Shown one piece after another: positions 1 to 10,473 of a stretch of 64,000 nucleotides of DNA (within the stretch, counting starts at the first letter, position 1; each line of letters opens with the position of its first letter). Below the pieces are notes generated by a model. It had not been told where the DNA came from. It saw only the letters and a list, made by a program, of their open reading frames with translations, and ran no database searches. The stretch is from Haematococcus lacustris (taxonomy: Eukaryota > Chlorophyta > Chlorophyceae > Chlamydomonadales > Haematococcaceae). The position numbers and the translations under genes are program-made. The DNA is taken from positions 5,621,140 to 5,685,139 of the forward strand of contig JASKMD010000026.1 in NCBI GenBank assembly GCA_030144725.1. The letters are read 5' to 3'.

Positions 1-64
1 CCCAATGGTGCCAGGCCAGAGGGCAGCCGGTGTCAGCAAGCTGCCAGGCTGCCCTGCCTGGGTG

Positions 65-1268
65 CTATAGCTGCAACAAGGCAGATAGTGGGAGAGTGAT
101 GGGTCCCAACGCTGCTCTGCCAACAGCTGCAACAGCAGTGGCCCACCTGCTGCCATAGGCAGTGGCGTGCAGCTTGAAGCCAAACACGCGAGGCACGTAC
201 AAGTCCACGCACTTGGGGGGTCGATACATGGGGTAGGTCATGAGCAGCAGGTGTGGCACGGTGGTGCCATAGTATGCCCCATCAATCGAGCATTGGTACT
301 CAGAGCGAGGGTAGAAGATGTCTTCGCACTTGGGACAGAAAATCTGGGTGGTCGCACCAAGGCAACAGCCCAAGCCTGAGGAGAGGCCGTGGCCTACACT
401 CGCTGGCTGGCGGCAAAGCGATGAAGGGAGCTGCCCTAAAGGCATGCGGGCATCATTGCAGCCCACCCACCATGTTGGCGTCTGCCGTGTAAGTGAGGCA
501 ATGGTGGAACGCCTGCCCAAAGTGCAAGCAACTGTTGGGCCATGCAGCTTACCTTAACAGTACTCTGCCCGGGTACATCTGACGTGCCCACAGGCAGGCA
601 AGGCTGGCCTTCACAGAGCACGCGTGGACAGCGCCCAAAGTCCACGTTTTTAAACTTCTCCAGCATGGCAGCCAACCCTCTGGCTGTGACAATGTACCTG
701 ATGCAGCAAATTTAGGCAGAGACCGACAACCCCAGCTTAGAGCAGAACCTGCTATCGATACCCTCTTCTCTAAGAAACGTTGGGCAGCATGGCTGCCTCC
801 CTTGGTGTTCTGCTGCTGCATAGGTTTGCACCTTTCTGTTTTGTGCGTCGTTGTGCATGTCCATGTACCTGGCATGTATGAGGCCATACAACATCTCAGC
901 TGCACTCTCCAGCAACTCCTGCTGCTGGTCTGTGAGCATCACATCATTGGGCGCCTCGTTGTCCAAGATCATGTCCAGAGCGTAGTCATAGTAAGGCACT
1001 TGGGAACTCAGCCCCGACAGATTAAAATCGTCTTCAATATAATCTTCGTCCACCTCACAGAAAAACTCGTTCCCTCTCAAGCTGCAGAACCAAGAAATCC
1101 AGGTTGGCTCCTCCTGCAAGACGAGTCGCCGTCCGATTTGGCGACGCGACTTTAAAAGCAGCAGCCATGGGGCTCGCAGTGCACCTGATCGCTTGCAGAC
1201 TCGACAGCTTCGGAGTCTTCGCTATCTTCGCTAGATACTATTCTTGGGGCAGTGGGCGGGCTGTACAT
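65..1268 (-). CDS. CKB: Protein kinase CK2 regulatory subunit beta
   Basis: Regulatory beta subunit of the tetrameric Ser/Thr kinase CK2; in the family it dimerises through a zinc finger and docks the catalytic alpha subunits. Inferred exons: 1185-1268, 869-1113, 553-697 and 65-343, all with GT-AG introns and consistent phase, giving about 250 residues (human about 215). Exon 1 is a short Ser/Glu/Asp-rich leader, like the longer acidic N-termini of plant subunits. Exon 2 has the family signature [20 protein letters not shown] and ends in LIHAR. Exon 3 holds the first zinc-finger cysteine pair (CPRVLC) and exon 4 the second (CPKC), followed by DGAYYGTT and PRVFGFKLH. The start at 1268 is the first Met of the acidic leader. 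The only uncertainty is the C-terminus: exon 4 may end at the stop at 65 or splice near residue SR into sequence beyond the window. Confidence 0.93.
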
Positions 1269-1554
1269 TGAGTTGAGGGCACGTGAATTGATAGTGACGT
1301 GCCGTGGAAAGCTAATGAGTGCAACTGATTGCAGTTTTAATTTATAACCGAATTTTGTTTGTAAGTGCTGGCGTAGCGCCTCCCGTTTACTCCTATCCAT
1401 CAAGCGGAGTGGCGTCTGATGCGTTGATCTGTCGCGCCCTGAAATACAATGAAGCGCTAAACAAACATAAAACTAACAGGAAAACCAGGAAAAAACAGGA
1501 AAACCAGGACATCGAAGGGAATTAGCGCCACAGTTAGCGAAGCGAGTTGGGATA

Positions 1555-1842
1555 ATGCCTCGGACAGTTAGGTTGACCGTCAGGCCGACACGCCGCCAGA
1601 AAATGCACACCTTGATGAGGGGTGTGTCCGCTGCGGGTTTAGAGGAGGGCGCGGTCGTGCCGTCCGAAGTGGTGGAGGCGCGGCTCTACGACCAACTTGT
1701 GCTTTGGGTGGAGGCCTGCAGCAAGAGGGCGCTGCTCGCCAGCTTGCTGTTGGGCCTCATGGTGCGCGGCTGCTTCACACGCGTCACTGTACTTGCGGAT
1801 GGCCAGGAGCTCACACCGTTAGGGACATACACCGGTCCCTGA
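1555..1842 (+). pseudogene. Fanzor N-terminal fragment (degenerate)
   Basis: A 95-codon open stretch starting at ATG 1555 and ending at TGA 1842. Its second half (SLLLGLMVRGCFT, near 1740-1780) matches, residue by residue, a stretch of the Fanzor gene at the other end of the window (SLLLGFLVRGLFT, minus strand near 63965). The residues on either side agree as well. No RuvC motif follows, so this is a 5' fragment of a Fanzor-type gene rather than a whole gene. The function is inferred only from this internal similarity. Confidence 0.5.
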
Positions 1843-2900
1843 CTCCTGTGGTCACCCCCGCCATTGGCTGCACCCCCATGGCTCAAGAGATAACTTCCAA
1901 CTCATTTTAGCTCGGATGAGGCCGCCGATCGGCGCGATGAGCTGCTAATGGCCTGACTAGAGTGCAGCCAGCCCCAGCGGTTTGCCGGGTGGCTGGCCCC
2001 CAATACGCGACGTGTTCTGGCGCCACGCAGACACTCTTAGCGACCGCTTGAGGCAGCCTGGACCCAGCGCGGCGTGATTGGCGCATCCAAACTAATTTTT
2101 AAACCAGCATGCAACAGCGCTATAAATCAGCCCATAAAGACCGGTCGGAGTTTATCAGGGGTGCAGCCAATGGCGGGGGTGACCCTGTGGAGAAGTGTAG
2201 GGGCTCCACAAGGATAGGGATACAGGACGGCCTGTACATTGAGTGCTTTGTTGTTTCTTGCAGACCGCTAAATGCTAACCTTTCTCGTGCCCATCATGGG
2301 GTGTCCATGGGAGTGGACGCTCTGGTGCTCGAACATGGGTTTACATTCTTCATGCAAGACATCCTCGATGGCAAACCCGATTACAGTCGCGCCTGTCACA
2401 GCAATGCTCTGACAGGCTTTGGACAGCTGCGCACTGACTCCGTTGTCATACCTCAGTTGTCATAGCTCTGAACCCTACAGCCCCTACCATACCTCTACCT
2501 CTGGCTACCTCTGGCTACCTCTGGCTACCTCTGGCTATGGTTATTCTTGACCGGTATGCCTGTGATGAAGTGGTAAAACGTGACAGATAGCACGCGACCG
2601 TCAAGCTACTCCAAGATGGCGGAATGATAATCAAACACAGGCTGTGAACATATGTTTGTGAAGGCTGACGCCAGCCCTATCACCACCCACTCCTAGCATG
2701 CACGTTTCAATGCTTCTAAGTGATATCCCTGCTGTGCAGTTGAGTGGTGAAGAGGCTGGATGCAGTGATCAGCCTCATGCAACCAATCTGTGCCATGCGA
2801 ATGTACCATGCGACACCCTTCAACCCTTTAACCCTGCCTCTGTTACCAGCCCAAGCAAAACTTATTCAACAAGGAACAACATGCTTGACTGTGGGTAATC
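1843..2900. other. Non-genic stretch with a short tandem repeat
   Basis: No coding region that I recognise. It contains a 10-bp tandem repeat (ctctggctac, about four copies) near 2496-2537. A 118-codon open frame on the plus strand at 2109-2465 has no recognisable motif. It may be eroded transposon sequence, since Fanzor fragments lie on both sides. Confidence 0.5.
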
Positions 2901-3694
2901 TCACTCAGCTACTACAGGTAAGTTGTAGCAACCTCGGTCGCACCCTTGATGACTGCAAACCCCACTCTGGTGGTACTTTCCCAACAGACCACTGGGCACC
3001 TCATCAAAACTAACAGCATTATGCTTTGTAAGGCTGACAGCCTGTGTGAAACTACTAGGGCCTTGTGCATTGTTGCGGGCCCGACCATCAATGCCCCGCC
3101 GGTACTCTGCAGCCCGGTGCAACCACTGCCTGCCTTTGGGCAGCCGGTCATTGACCCGCTTGTAGCCTTGCGGGTACTCCTTGCCAATGGGGGGCAGAGC
3201 CTCAAGGTCATCCCATTGGCACAACTCTATGGGGCGCTGCTTGCTCTCCCCAATGCGCTGCAAGTTCAGGCACCCGTTGGTGTCCCGGTCCAGCCAACTG
3301 CCCCATGGGGGGGCCTGGGGTGGTGGGGCTGGGCCAGGTGCTGCAGGGAGGGGCTGGGCCTGGTCTGGGGGAGGGGGAGGTGGGGCCTGGGCTGGGGGAG
3401 GGGGGGGGGGGCTGGGCAGGGGCAGGGGGGTCTTGTGCAGGGGGAGGGGGTCCCTGGGCTAGGGCAGGGGGAGGTGGGGCCTGGGCTGGGGGAGGGGGCC
3501 TGGGCTGGTGCAGGGGGCGGAGGGTTGGGCGGCACCTGATGGCACCATGACAGGCCCCGCACATACTTTGCATGCCGCAGGCTCCAGGCTGGGCGCACCA
3601 GCCGCGGGTTGACCTGGCCTGCTGGGGGTACCCAGTCTGCTGGCCTGGGCTGGTTAGGTGGCAGGTGCAGCTCACAAGGCTGGCGGGCATGCAC
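2901..3694 (-). pseudogene. Fanzor C-terminal part, subfamily A
   Basis: Minus-strand remnant of the C-terminal half of a Fanzor (eukaryotic TnpB-like) protein. In order it reads: PADWVPPAGQV near 3625-3595; a VRGLSWC segment that stands where the zinc-ribbon cysteines are in the family; a long Pro-rich low-complexity linker (3300-3540, a G-run on the plus strand); then the RuvC-III motif DRDTNGCLNLQRIGES near 3285-3240 and an ELCQW...KEYPQGYKR tail. The same order appears in the plus-strand copy at 4388-6959. The reading frame shifts inside the Pro-rich linker and no RuvC-I exon is attached, so the copy is dead. The asparagine of the DRDxN motif is present, but the usual AA is GC. Confidence 0.72.
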
Positions 3695-3721
3695 TGAGGA
3701 CTCCTGTATCCAGGTCCTACA

Positions 3722-3870
3722 AGGGAGTATGCTGTAATTGTATAGAGTTAACTGGCGATTTTGCGATTTTTTTGCTTATAATTAATTGTATAACTAATTA
3801 TATATTAAAAGTAATAAAACACTTTTGTTTTGATGTTTTTCATTACACTGAGTAATTCGTCTTTGGCGAA
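3722..3870. other. AT-rich island
   Basis: About 150 bp of strikingly AT-rich DNA (runs such as ttgcttataattaattg) in a GC-rich window. It sits between two Fanzor fragments of different subfamilies. I see no coding region. It may be the end of a mobile element or an old insertion scar. Confidence 0.6.
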
Positions 3871-3955
3871 TCGCCCAGCACTGCTGAGGAGCTGACCCGG
3901 CTGGTGCGGAACTCATCCACAATCACCAGCCTGCACCAGGTCTGCACTTGAGGCA
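3871..3955 (-). pseudogene. Fanzor fragment carrying the VDEF motif, subfamily B
   Basis: Short minus-strand stretch that translates to LVIVDEFRTSRVSSSA. It matches the exon of the subfamily-B Fanzor gene at about 61880-61930 (RVVLVDEFRTSRVSSAD). The glutamate of VDEF is a candidate for the relocated acidic catalytic residue reported for Fanzors. Neighbouring exons are absent. Confidence 0.65.
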
Positions 3956-4007
3956 AGGAACAAGGACCTAGGCCTCTGTTACCAGCTCAAGCTCCCATAG
4001 CTCTTGC

Positions 4008-4225
4008 TCACACATCTCCTTTGTGAAGGGGTTGTGAATTTAGTGGTGGGGTTGATCTGCACAGCTCAGAGGGGCAATGCCCTGGGCCAACTGCACAACG
4101 ACAGATGTCAAGCGCGGTTGACACGTCCCACGTGGAAGCTGGCGAGCTTCTGCCGACGAGGATCGGCCTGAATTGCAGCAAACCGGTTGCCCACACGCAG
4201 CCACCATAGACACAATCAAGCCACT
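4008..4225 (-). pseudogene. Internally deleted Fanzor remnant, subfamily B
   Basis: On the minus strand a stretch reading ADPRRQKLAS (near 4150) is followed within about ten residues by DVSTALDICRCAVGPG and PSELC (near 4115-4055). In the larger subfamily-B gene the first motif lies at the start of the RuvC-I exon (PDPRRQKLAS, near 62800). The second is in the last exon (GVSAALNIRRCAVGPG, near 55300). The middle of the gene, including RuvC-I and the VDEF exon, is therefore missing here. A frame change lies at the join, so it is non-functional. Confidence 0.72.
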
Positions 4226-5466
4226 GTATTAGCTTGTATGAATACGAGCAATCCTCATTGCTGTTGCCTAACACACAAGTAACCTGCCTCACAACGCCAC
4301 TGACTCAGAGCCTCCAGCCTCGGAGCCTCCAGCCGCCTCGGAGCCTCCAGCCTCCAGCCGCTCGGAGCCCGCTCGGAGCCTCCAGCCGTGCAGCCCCCCC
4401 AAGCCCCTGATGCACCCCCCCTACCCCCACTCCCCCCGCGTGCCCCTGCCCAGCCCCCCCCTGCCCAGCCTGCCAGCATGTGGTGGGACTGTGACTCTGA
4501 CTCCGAGTCCGACTGTGACTCTGAGCCGGCGTCACAGTCTGACTCGGAGTCAGAGCTAGGGCCTGAGCCAGTCACGCAGCCCACCCCAAGGTGCTGCAGC
4601 GCCCGTCTGGCAGCCCTTGCACCAGCAGCACCCATAGGCCCTCCCTTGCCCCTTGAAAACAGGGACCTAGTAATAGTCAGGCAGCTGAAAGGCTTCTGCG
4701 AGTCCTTTTCCAACCTTAACTTCAAGACCGTCTACAGCCAGCTCCAGCGGCGCCTTGTGCGTGAAGGGCAGCGCCGCCAACCCATGCTCATGCCCGTCTT
4801 TGAGGACCCCAGCAACCAGGCGCTGCTAGCCAAGCTGCAGGAGCTGGGCAGCATTAATCTGAGAGGTGACAACATCGCACCTCTCACATCTGAGAGGTGG
4901 CACCATCGGAGCTCACTCCACTCAACACGGGCAAGCTTCGCAACAAGGGGTTTCAGTTTGAGAGGACTGTGGAGACAGACGGTGTCAGCGAATGCGTCAA
5001 CTACATGCGCCCCCTCCCCCCTCCTCCTGCCCCCACATAGGCAGGGGCATAGCTGAGCAGCGTAAGTTTGTGTTCGATCCAGCCACCCAGGTTGGGGTGG
5101 GCATCGACCCCGGAGTCACCCAGGCAGTATCCCAGCCTCTGGGGTGGGACCAGGAAGTCAGGCCAGCTGGTAGCTGACCAGCTGGCCCGGTGGAAGCTGA
5201 CCAAGGGCCAGGTGAAGCATGCCAGCGGCCTGCACAACTCCCGCTGTGACACCGAGCGGTGGCTAGCACCGACCAAGCCCCACCTCCAGCACCTGGCAGC
5301 AGCAAGCTCAGCTGGCACCTCCCTGGTGGCCAACCTGAAGCACATCACCGTCACCCTGGCCACCTGGGACGCGGTGTGGGAGGTGTACCTGGACCCCAAG
5401 TGGGCACGTCAGCGGCTGAGGCTGTACAGAGCCCAGGACCAGGCGCTGGAGCAGTTCTTTAAGGAG

Positions 5467-5502
5467 GTGAGGGTGGGTGGGTGGGTGGGTGGGTGGGTGA
5501 GT
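5467..5502. repeat. GGTG microsatellite
   Basis: Run of (GGTG)n just after the exon end AGTTCTTTAAGGAG|GTGAGG, in the intron of the subfamily-A Fanzor copy. Confidence 0.8.
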
Positions 5503-5684
5503 GGGTTGTGTATTTGGAAGTGGTGGGATGGCATGAAGTGAAAAAGTAGTTGACTGTGCCATGCCTAACCTGGTGCCACCATGTCATCCACCATGTGTGT
5601 GCCTTGTGTTCATGGCTGCAGTTGGAGGAGGACATGGCTGGTGATACAGACCAGCTGCGGGGCAGGGTGGTGCTTGTGGATGAG

Positions 5685-6297
5685 TTCCAGCTTGCCACCA
5701 GAGAGCTGATGGGGGGTGAGTTTACTTTGAGCCAGGACATGGGCCTAGGCACCTAGGCTATGGAAGTCAAGTGGCTCGAGAGGTGGGGGAGGCGTTGGGT
5801 TGGGTTTGAGGGAGACCCTAGACTGCCTGAGACGGTGCATCGGGAGAGATGTTCGTATGCTGCATGGTTCAAGCATGGGGACGGCATTGTCATCAATCAC
5901 ATGGCACCACACCTGCTTGACAGACAGCTCTCTACAGAAGTTCGCACGAGCCTGACTAGGTTCATGTAAGGCAACAGCGGTCTGTGGAGAAGGCTCGGTT
6001 TGAGGGGGTAACTTTCATTGATCGCACATGCACCAGATGCACAGAGGGCGTAGTGGATGACGCCATGCATTTCATCTTTGAGTGCACTGCCACGAGTTCC
6101 ATCAGGGAGCAGGCGGAGTTTGCCATGACTTTACAGAACAATTATGAGAACTTGCATGACTTCATGTTGAGCACATGTGCACCTCTGTTTGTGCACCTTG
6201 CTTTGAAGTGCGTTACAGAAAGTCCCGAACCCCTAGAGGGGGAGGGCGGCCTAGCAGCCTAACGGCTGACGGCTTAAGCGGTGTAAGCCACATCATC
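5685..6297 (+). mobile_element. 5'-truncated LINE 3' end inserted in a Fanzor copy
   Basis: The plus strand encodes a C-terminal segment typical of non-LTR retrotransposon polyproteins. It has a Cys/His knuckle, CTRCTEGVVDDAMHFIFEC (near 6035-6091), preceded by RTSLTRFM and followed by the stop at about 6262 and a G/C-rich 3' tail. No reverse transcriptase precedes it, so the copy is 5'-truncated. It lies between two 53-bp near-identical segments (5632-5684 and 6298-6350, four mismatches) of the host Fanzor gene, as expected for a long target-site duplication. One frame break is visible near 5968. A related 3' tail occurs at 51640-51728 on the minus strand. Confidence 0.68.
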
Positions 6298-6959
6298 ACA
6301 TGGATGGTGATATAGACCAGCTGTGAGGCAGGGTGGTGCTTGTGGATGAGCACCGCACCACCAGGGTCACCTCAGCAGTGAACGGCCAGGAGCCCTGTGA
6401 GGAGGAGCTGGACAATGAGCAGCCCACCAGGCGTGCAGACTGGAAGCCCCCAGCAGGGCAAGTGGACCTCCGCCTGCTACGCCCGGCCTGAAGCCAGAAG
6501 CGTGACCTGCCAGTGCGGGGCCTGATGTGGTGCCCGGTAGTGGCCCCCCGCAAGCCCCCACAGGCCCCATGCAGCAGCCAGGAGGCAACACAGCCAGCAG
6601 CCTCAGAGCCAGGGCCCAGCATTCCCCCGCCAGCCAAGCGCAGCAAGCGCACCAAGGATGACCAGGCAGCTGAGCCCACCCAGCCCACCAAGGGCAAAGG
6701 CAAGGCCAAGGGCAAGGTTGCCAAGGCAAAGCCAGCACCACAGCCAGGCAGGTTGCTGGACAGGGACTGCAATGCAGCGCTGAACATGCAGCGCATTGGG
6801 GAGAGCAGGTGGCGCCCGCTGGAGCTGTGCTACTGGCCAGAGCAGGGAGCTCTGCCAGCCAAGGGCAAGGAGTACCCTGGCCTGGGGTACAAGCGGCTGC
6901 AAGACAAGCCATCCAAGGCCCAACAGCAGCAGCAGCAGCAGCCTGCTGAGGCACAGTAG

Positions 6960-7526
6960 TGTGTGCCGCCTTTGTTGATCTGTCATCAGCTCACAATCAG
7001 CCTTTCCTTACATCGCATCCTTACAAGTAGTGAGCAAATGCAGCGCACACAAAAAGGGTCGACAGCCGTTCAACAATGAGTGCGACATCCTGCAGCTACG
7101 TACTAGATCTTCTACAATGACCTCTTCGATTATTGCTCAATCAGCCTCACTCAGCCTCAGTCAACAACAGAATGGTCCACTCAATGCCATGCAGAAACAT
7201 GCAAACACGCACGCAACACTTTGCACGATGTTTGCGAATGTGAAGAGTCAGAGCCGAAGTAGCCACCATGCAAGCATGCATGCCAGGCTGCTCACCCAAA
7301 GATCACATGAACGCTGCAACTACTACGTGGACAAGGTCACAGCAAGGTCAAAGGGATCACTAGATGCATAGGACTGGAAACTAAGCAATGCAGCAAGCTA
7401 ACATGTAATGGGTAAGGCGCAACAGCATTGGTTTGCAGCACAAGTGATACTTCATATGTCTACCGCTGCTTGATCTGCACATGCCACAGTGACGAGTAGG
7501 GACGCTACCTGCAGTACTTGCAAACC
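6960..7526. other. Intergenic, nothing recognised
   Basis: Stretch between the Fanzor copy and the stop of the RING-CH/PB1 gene. A 113-codon frame (7030-7371, +) is rich in Ser, Gln and His and has no motif. I see no RNA gene or element end. Confidence 0.5.
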
Positions 7527-9263
7527 TTACGCCCTGCTCCTGTGGCAGGCACCATGTGACAGCTGGTCCCAAGTGGACATCAGCTTGCCAACCGTCTTCT
7601 GGGCCAGCAGGCGAGCTGTAGCCAGCATTGGCAGCTTCACCCGGCCCTGAGCATGCGGGTGGGCGTCAGGGGCTGGTGAGCCTGGAGCTGAGCTTGCACT
7701 ACCCACCGCTGCCACAGGGGGCAGTGACACAGCTGGCTGCCGAGGAGCCCAGCACTCTGCATCAGATGTGGCTGAGCTGGCAGTGGTTGTGATTGAAAAG
7801 GGGGAGCTCACTGACGAAGAGGGACTGGCGGCAGAGTGGGGGCCTTGGGAAGCAGGCAGGAGGGTACGGTGGGAGATGGGCCGAACTGGCTGGGAGGGGC
7901 TTGCATATGTGTTTAAGGAAGTGGATGAGCGCGAGCGCATGGTACGGAGCAGGCATGAGTTGCTGGAAGCTGGCATGGTCACCGGAGGTGTGGGTGCATC
8001 GACTCCATGAAGTAAGCTGCTGCTGCTACTGCTGCTGTGGCTGGCTGGAATTGTGAAAGCAGGCTGCTGAGAGGTCAGCGGGGCAAGTGATGTGTAGGCT
8101 GTGGGGCTGTGCAGGCACCGTGTGCTACTTGCGCCGCCAGCCTTAGCCTTGCCAGTAGCGTCTCTGTGAGGTCGCACAGCCTCACGTTCAGCAGCTGTGA
8201 TGGCAGCACAGTGCGTGGCGGCGCCGTAGGAGTTTAGACCCGTGAGCTTCAGCTTCTCTCCAGTGCTGGGCACCTGGCACCTGCGAGCAGTGGTGGTGTG
8301 CAAGCCAAGCAGTGTGTGCAAGCCAGGAAGTTGTGCCAAAGTAAGCCATAGGCACCAACGACAGGAAAATACATTGCTGCCAGGGTACCCTACTCACTCA
8401 AAAGACACGTCAAAATCTTCAGTGACCTCAAAGCCAAGCAGTGTACGGACTTGTTCTTTGAACTGGCGCAGCCCCGCAGGCCCTGGCTGGACACGCAGCT
8501 TATAGGTCCGTCCCTCAAACTTGATCGCCATAACCTGTACACCACAGGGTAGCGCACAAGCACTACTCTTTCCAAACAAACCTTTAAGCAAGATACAAGG
8601 TGTGTCAATCAGTGCAACCACACTTGCCGGCGTCACTGGCTTCAAAGACACCGGAGTCAAGCTACTCCGCCAGTCAGGGAGCTTTTGAAGGCAAAATCTA
8701 CAAGTTACCTCCTCCCTGCAAGCAGCAGCAATGCAGTTTTGACTTAATCATTTGCTTTCTAATAACGGAGGACGGAATTTGCAGCCGTTATCAATTGCGA
8801 TGTGCTGGAGACGATGTGAATTCCTATGCGACATGCCACCAAACAAGCTGCCCACTCACAGCTTGCCGGCCGCCTGCAGCTGCCACCTGCAGGGCACATG
8901 CACACCGTCGCACATAGTCAGACGCTACCCCGGCGTATCCCACGCCAGATAATTCAAACGTGTACGCCGCAGGCCACGTTGTGGATCAATGGCATCGGGC
9001 AAGTAGGGGCGCTTGGGCTACACGGAATTGTTGTACGGCTTCCTGCACCGCTGGCGCCAGCTGTGCATACCGCACCTGGCCATGCATCTGACGTGCACAG
9101 GCCGAGCCGCACAGCCACAGCACACCGCTAGCGGGTTGTCCGTCGTGCCCGAGTCCAAGCATATGAAGCACACCGTCTCCGAGCCATCAACGTGCGTTTG
9201 TGCTGCCGGCTCTGTCAGTGCCTGCGGCTCTGGCAGTTCATGTCGCACGTCAGCGCCCTGCAT
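7527..9263 (-). CDS. RING-CH zinc finger plus PB1 domain protein
   Basis: Inferred exons 9076-9263, 8860-8886 (27 nt), 8398-8715 and 7527-8280 join in phase to about 428 residues. The N-terminus carries a C4HC3 RING-CH (RINGv) finger: CFIC, then CCGC, VHVRC, the conserved Trp (WQLQAAG, in the micro-exon) and CRFC at the start of exon 3. RING-CH fingers recruit E2 enzymes in ubiquitin ligases. Exon 3 continues into a PB1-like domain (IKFEGRTYKLRV ... LLGFEVTEDFDVSFE) that ends in exon 4 (GEKLKLTGLNSYGAATHC). PB1 domains mediate protein-protein assembly. The last exon is Ser/Pro/Ala-rich and looks disordered. No membrane segment is seen, unlike most MARCH ligases. The start at 9263 is the first Met before the finger. 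Ligase activity is inferred, not shown. Confidence 0.82.
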
Positions 9264-9578
9264 CCTATTGTGATTATGGACCGCGAGGTGACCACGAGCT
9301 GACTGCGGACAACACAGGCTGTTAGTGGATCAGGCTACTTCTTGCTGCGCTGTGTGTTGCGTTAGAATTAGGTTTGACTGCCGCGGTGTATAACTTCGGA
9401 TGTAACGGACTAACGATATAGGGCGAAGTTCGCAGCGCAAAAGAAGTGTGCGTCTATCAACGCGCAAAAGAAGTGTGCTCAAGTCTATCAACGCACCTTC
9501 CGCCCGCGGATACGCGTACGTCAGACATTGACGCCGCCCACCCCCCAAACCCTGCAGTACTGTATGCACGCGTTCGAA
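9264..9578. other. Intergenic between the RING-CH gene and gypsy element 1
   Basis: Contains the presumed 5' flank of the divergent minus-strand gene. Nothing else is recognised. Confidence 0.5.
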
Positions 9579-9583
9579 GTGCG

Positions 9584-10473
9584 TGCTCAGCGATGACTCC
9601 TGGACCAGCACCTCCCACCTCGTGGGACCGGTGGCTGCGGCCGCTGTCAAGTGGCGCACAGTGGCGACGGAAGCAAGTTCGCGGCAAGCCCGACGTGCAG
9701 CGGGACGTAAACCAGCTAGGCCAGCGCATTCAGCGTTTGGATCGCTTGGTGCAGCCTACACTGCAGGAATCGACCCATATGCCCTGTACCGGCGGCAGCG
9801 GAGACAAGCTGTGACGGTGAGGGAGACGCACTGCGTGTGCTCATGGAGGCCCCAAGCGGCGGCACTGAAGTTAACCTGACGAGGCTATAAGGAGTGCTAT
9901 GTAATAGACTTGTTGAGGCCGGGGTTTGCAGTCTGATGAGCAGGCGATTACAACGGCTTGGCATGCGATGGCACAGCAGTGGTGGCAGATTCCAGCCCGG
10001 ATGCTGCGGCAATGGGTTTGGAAGCTGTGGCGGCGGCAGCAGGCTGGAGCAGAGGCAGGCAGAGACTGAACCAACTTGGGCTGCAACGGGCCCCCTGGCG
10101 GGCCCCCTGGGCGTCCCACCCACTGTAGGCCTGCATTGCTGCACGTTTGCCGCCATGACAACGAAGTGGCTGGCTGTGGACGGAGGCAACTCTGGAGTTC
10201 AGGTGGCCTAGTAGGCGTCAAACCCTCTTCACACTCGGGGTTCCCAGGTGGGTTAGTGCGGTACTCTGCCACACTATCCTCTTGACTACAGACCCGGTCA
10301 TATCCCATCTTTAAGCCATCATATTCAGTCATATGACCAATTCCTCCGCAAGTCATATGATCGGACGCGCCCTATGGCCTACACAACCGCACTAGCTAGG
10401 GCTGCTTTCTATCTTGTTTTCATAACCCTTTAAAATAACAGGTATCATCAACCTGACCCTGATCTGCGCCTCA
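9584..10473 (+). repeat. Left LTR of gypsy element 1
   Basis: Colinear with 21257-22147 at an offset of 11674 bp apart from one base near the start. Begins TG, ends CA, and is preceded by GTGCG. The internal region that follows immediately reads as gag C-terminus. Confidence 0.87.

Larger units (their letters stand above)
4388..6959 (+). pseudogene. Fanzor nuclease gene, subfamily A, with frameshifts and a LINE insertion
   Basis: Plus-strand copy of a Fanzor-type gene (transposon-borne, RNA-guided, TnpB-like nuclease). A Pro-rich, Asp/Ser-rich N-terminus begins at ATG 4388. RuvC-I follows as GIDPGVTQAV near 5100, then a helical region (DQLARWKLTKGQVKHASG, 5175-5225, in another frame). The VVLVDE motif occurs twice (5667-5684 and 6333-6350), on either side of a LINE 3' end. 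Then come a PADW-like segment (RADWKPPAGQV, 6432), VRGLMWCPVV (6513) and a Lys/Ala/Pro-rich linker. RuvC-III reads LDRDCNAALNMQRIGES (6755-6805) and the ELCYW...KEYPGLGYKR tail ends in a poly-Gln run at 6959. Stops and frameshifts in the RuvC-I region, and the insertion, make this copy inactive. RuvC-III itself is intact. Confidence 0.78.

Noticed and set aside
2109..2465. 118-codon plus-strand frame
   Set aside because: No recognisable motif; surrounded by transposon debris; not supported as a gene.
3300..3540. Gly/Trp-rich plus-strand frames
   Set aside because: Antisense of the Pro-rich linker of the minus-strand Fanzor remnant.
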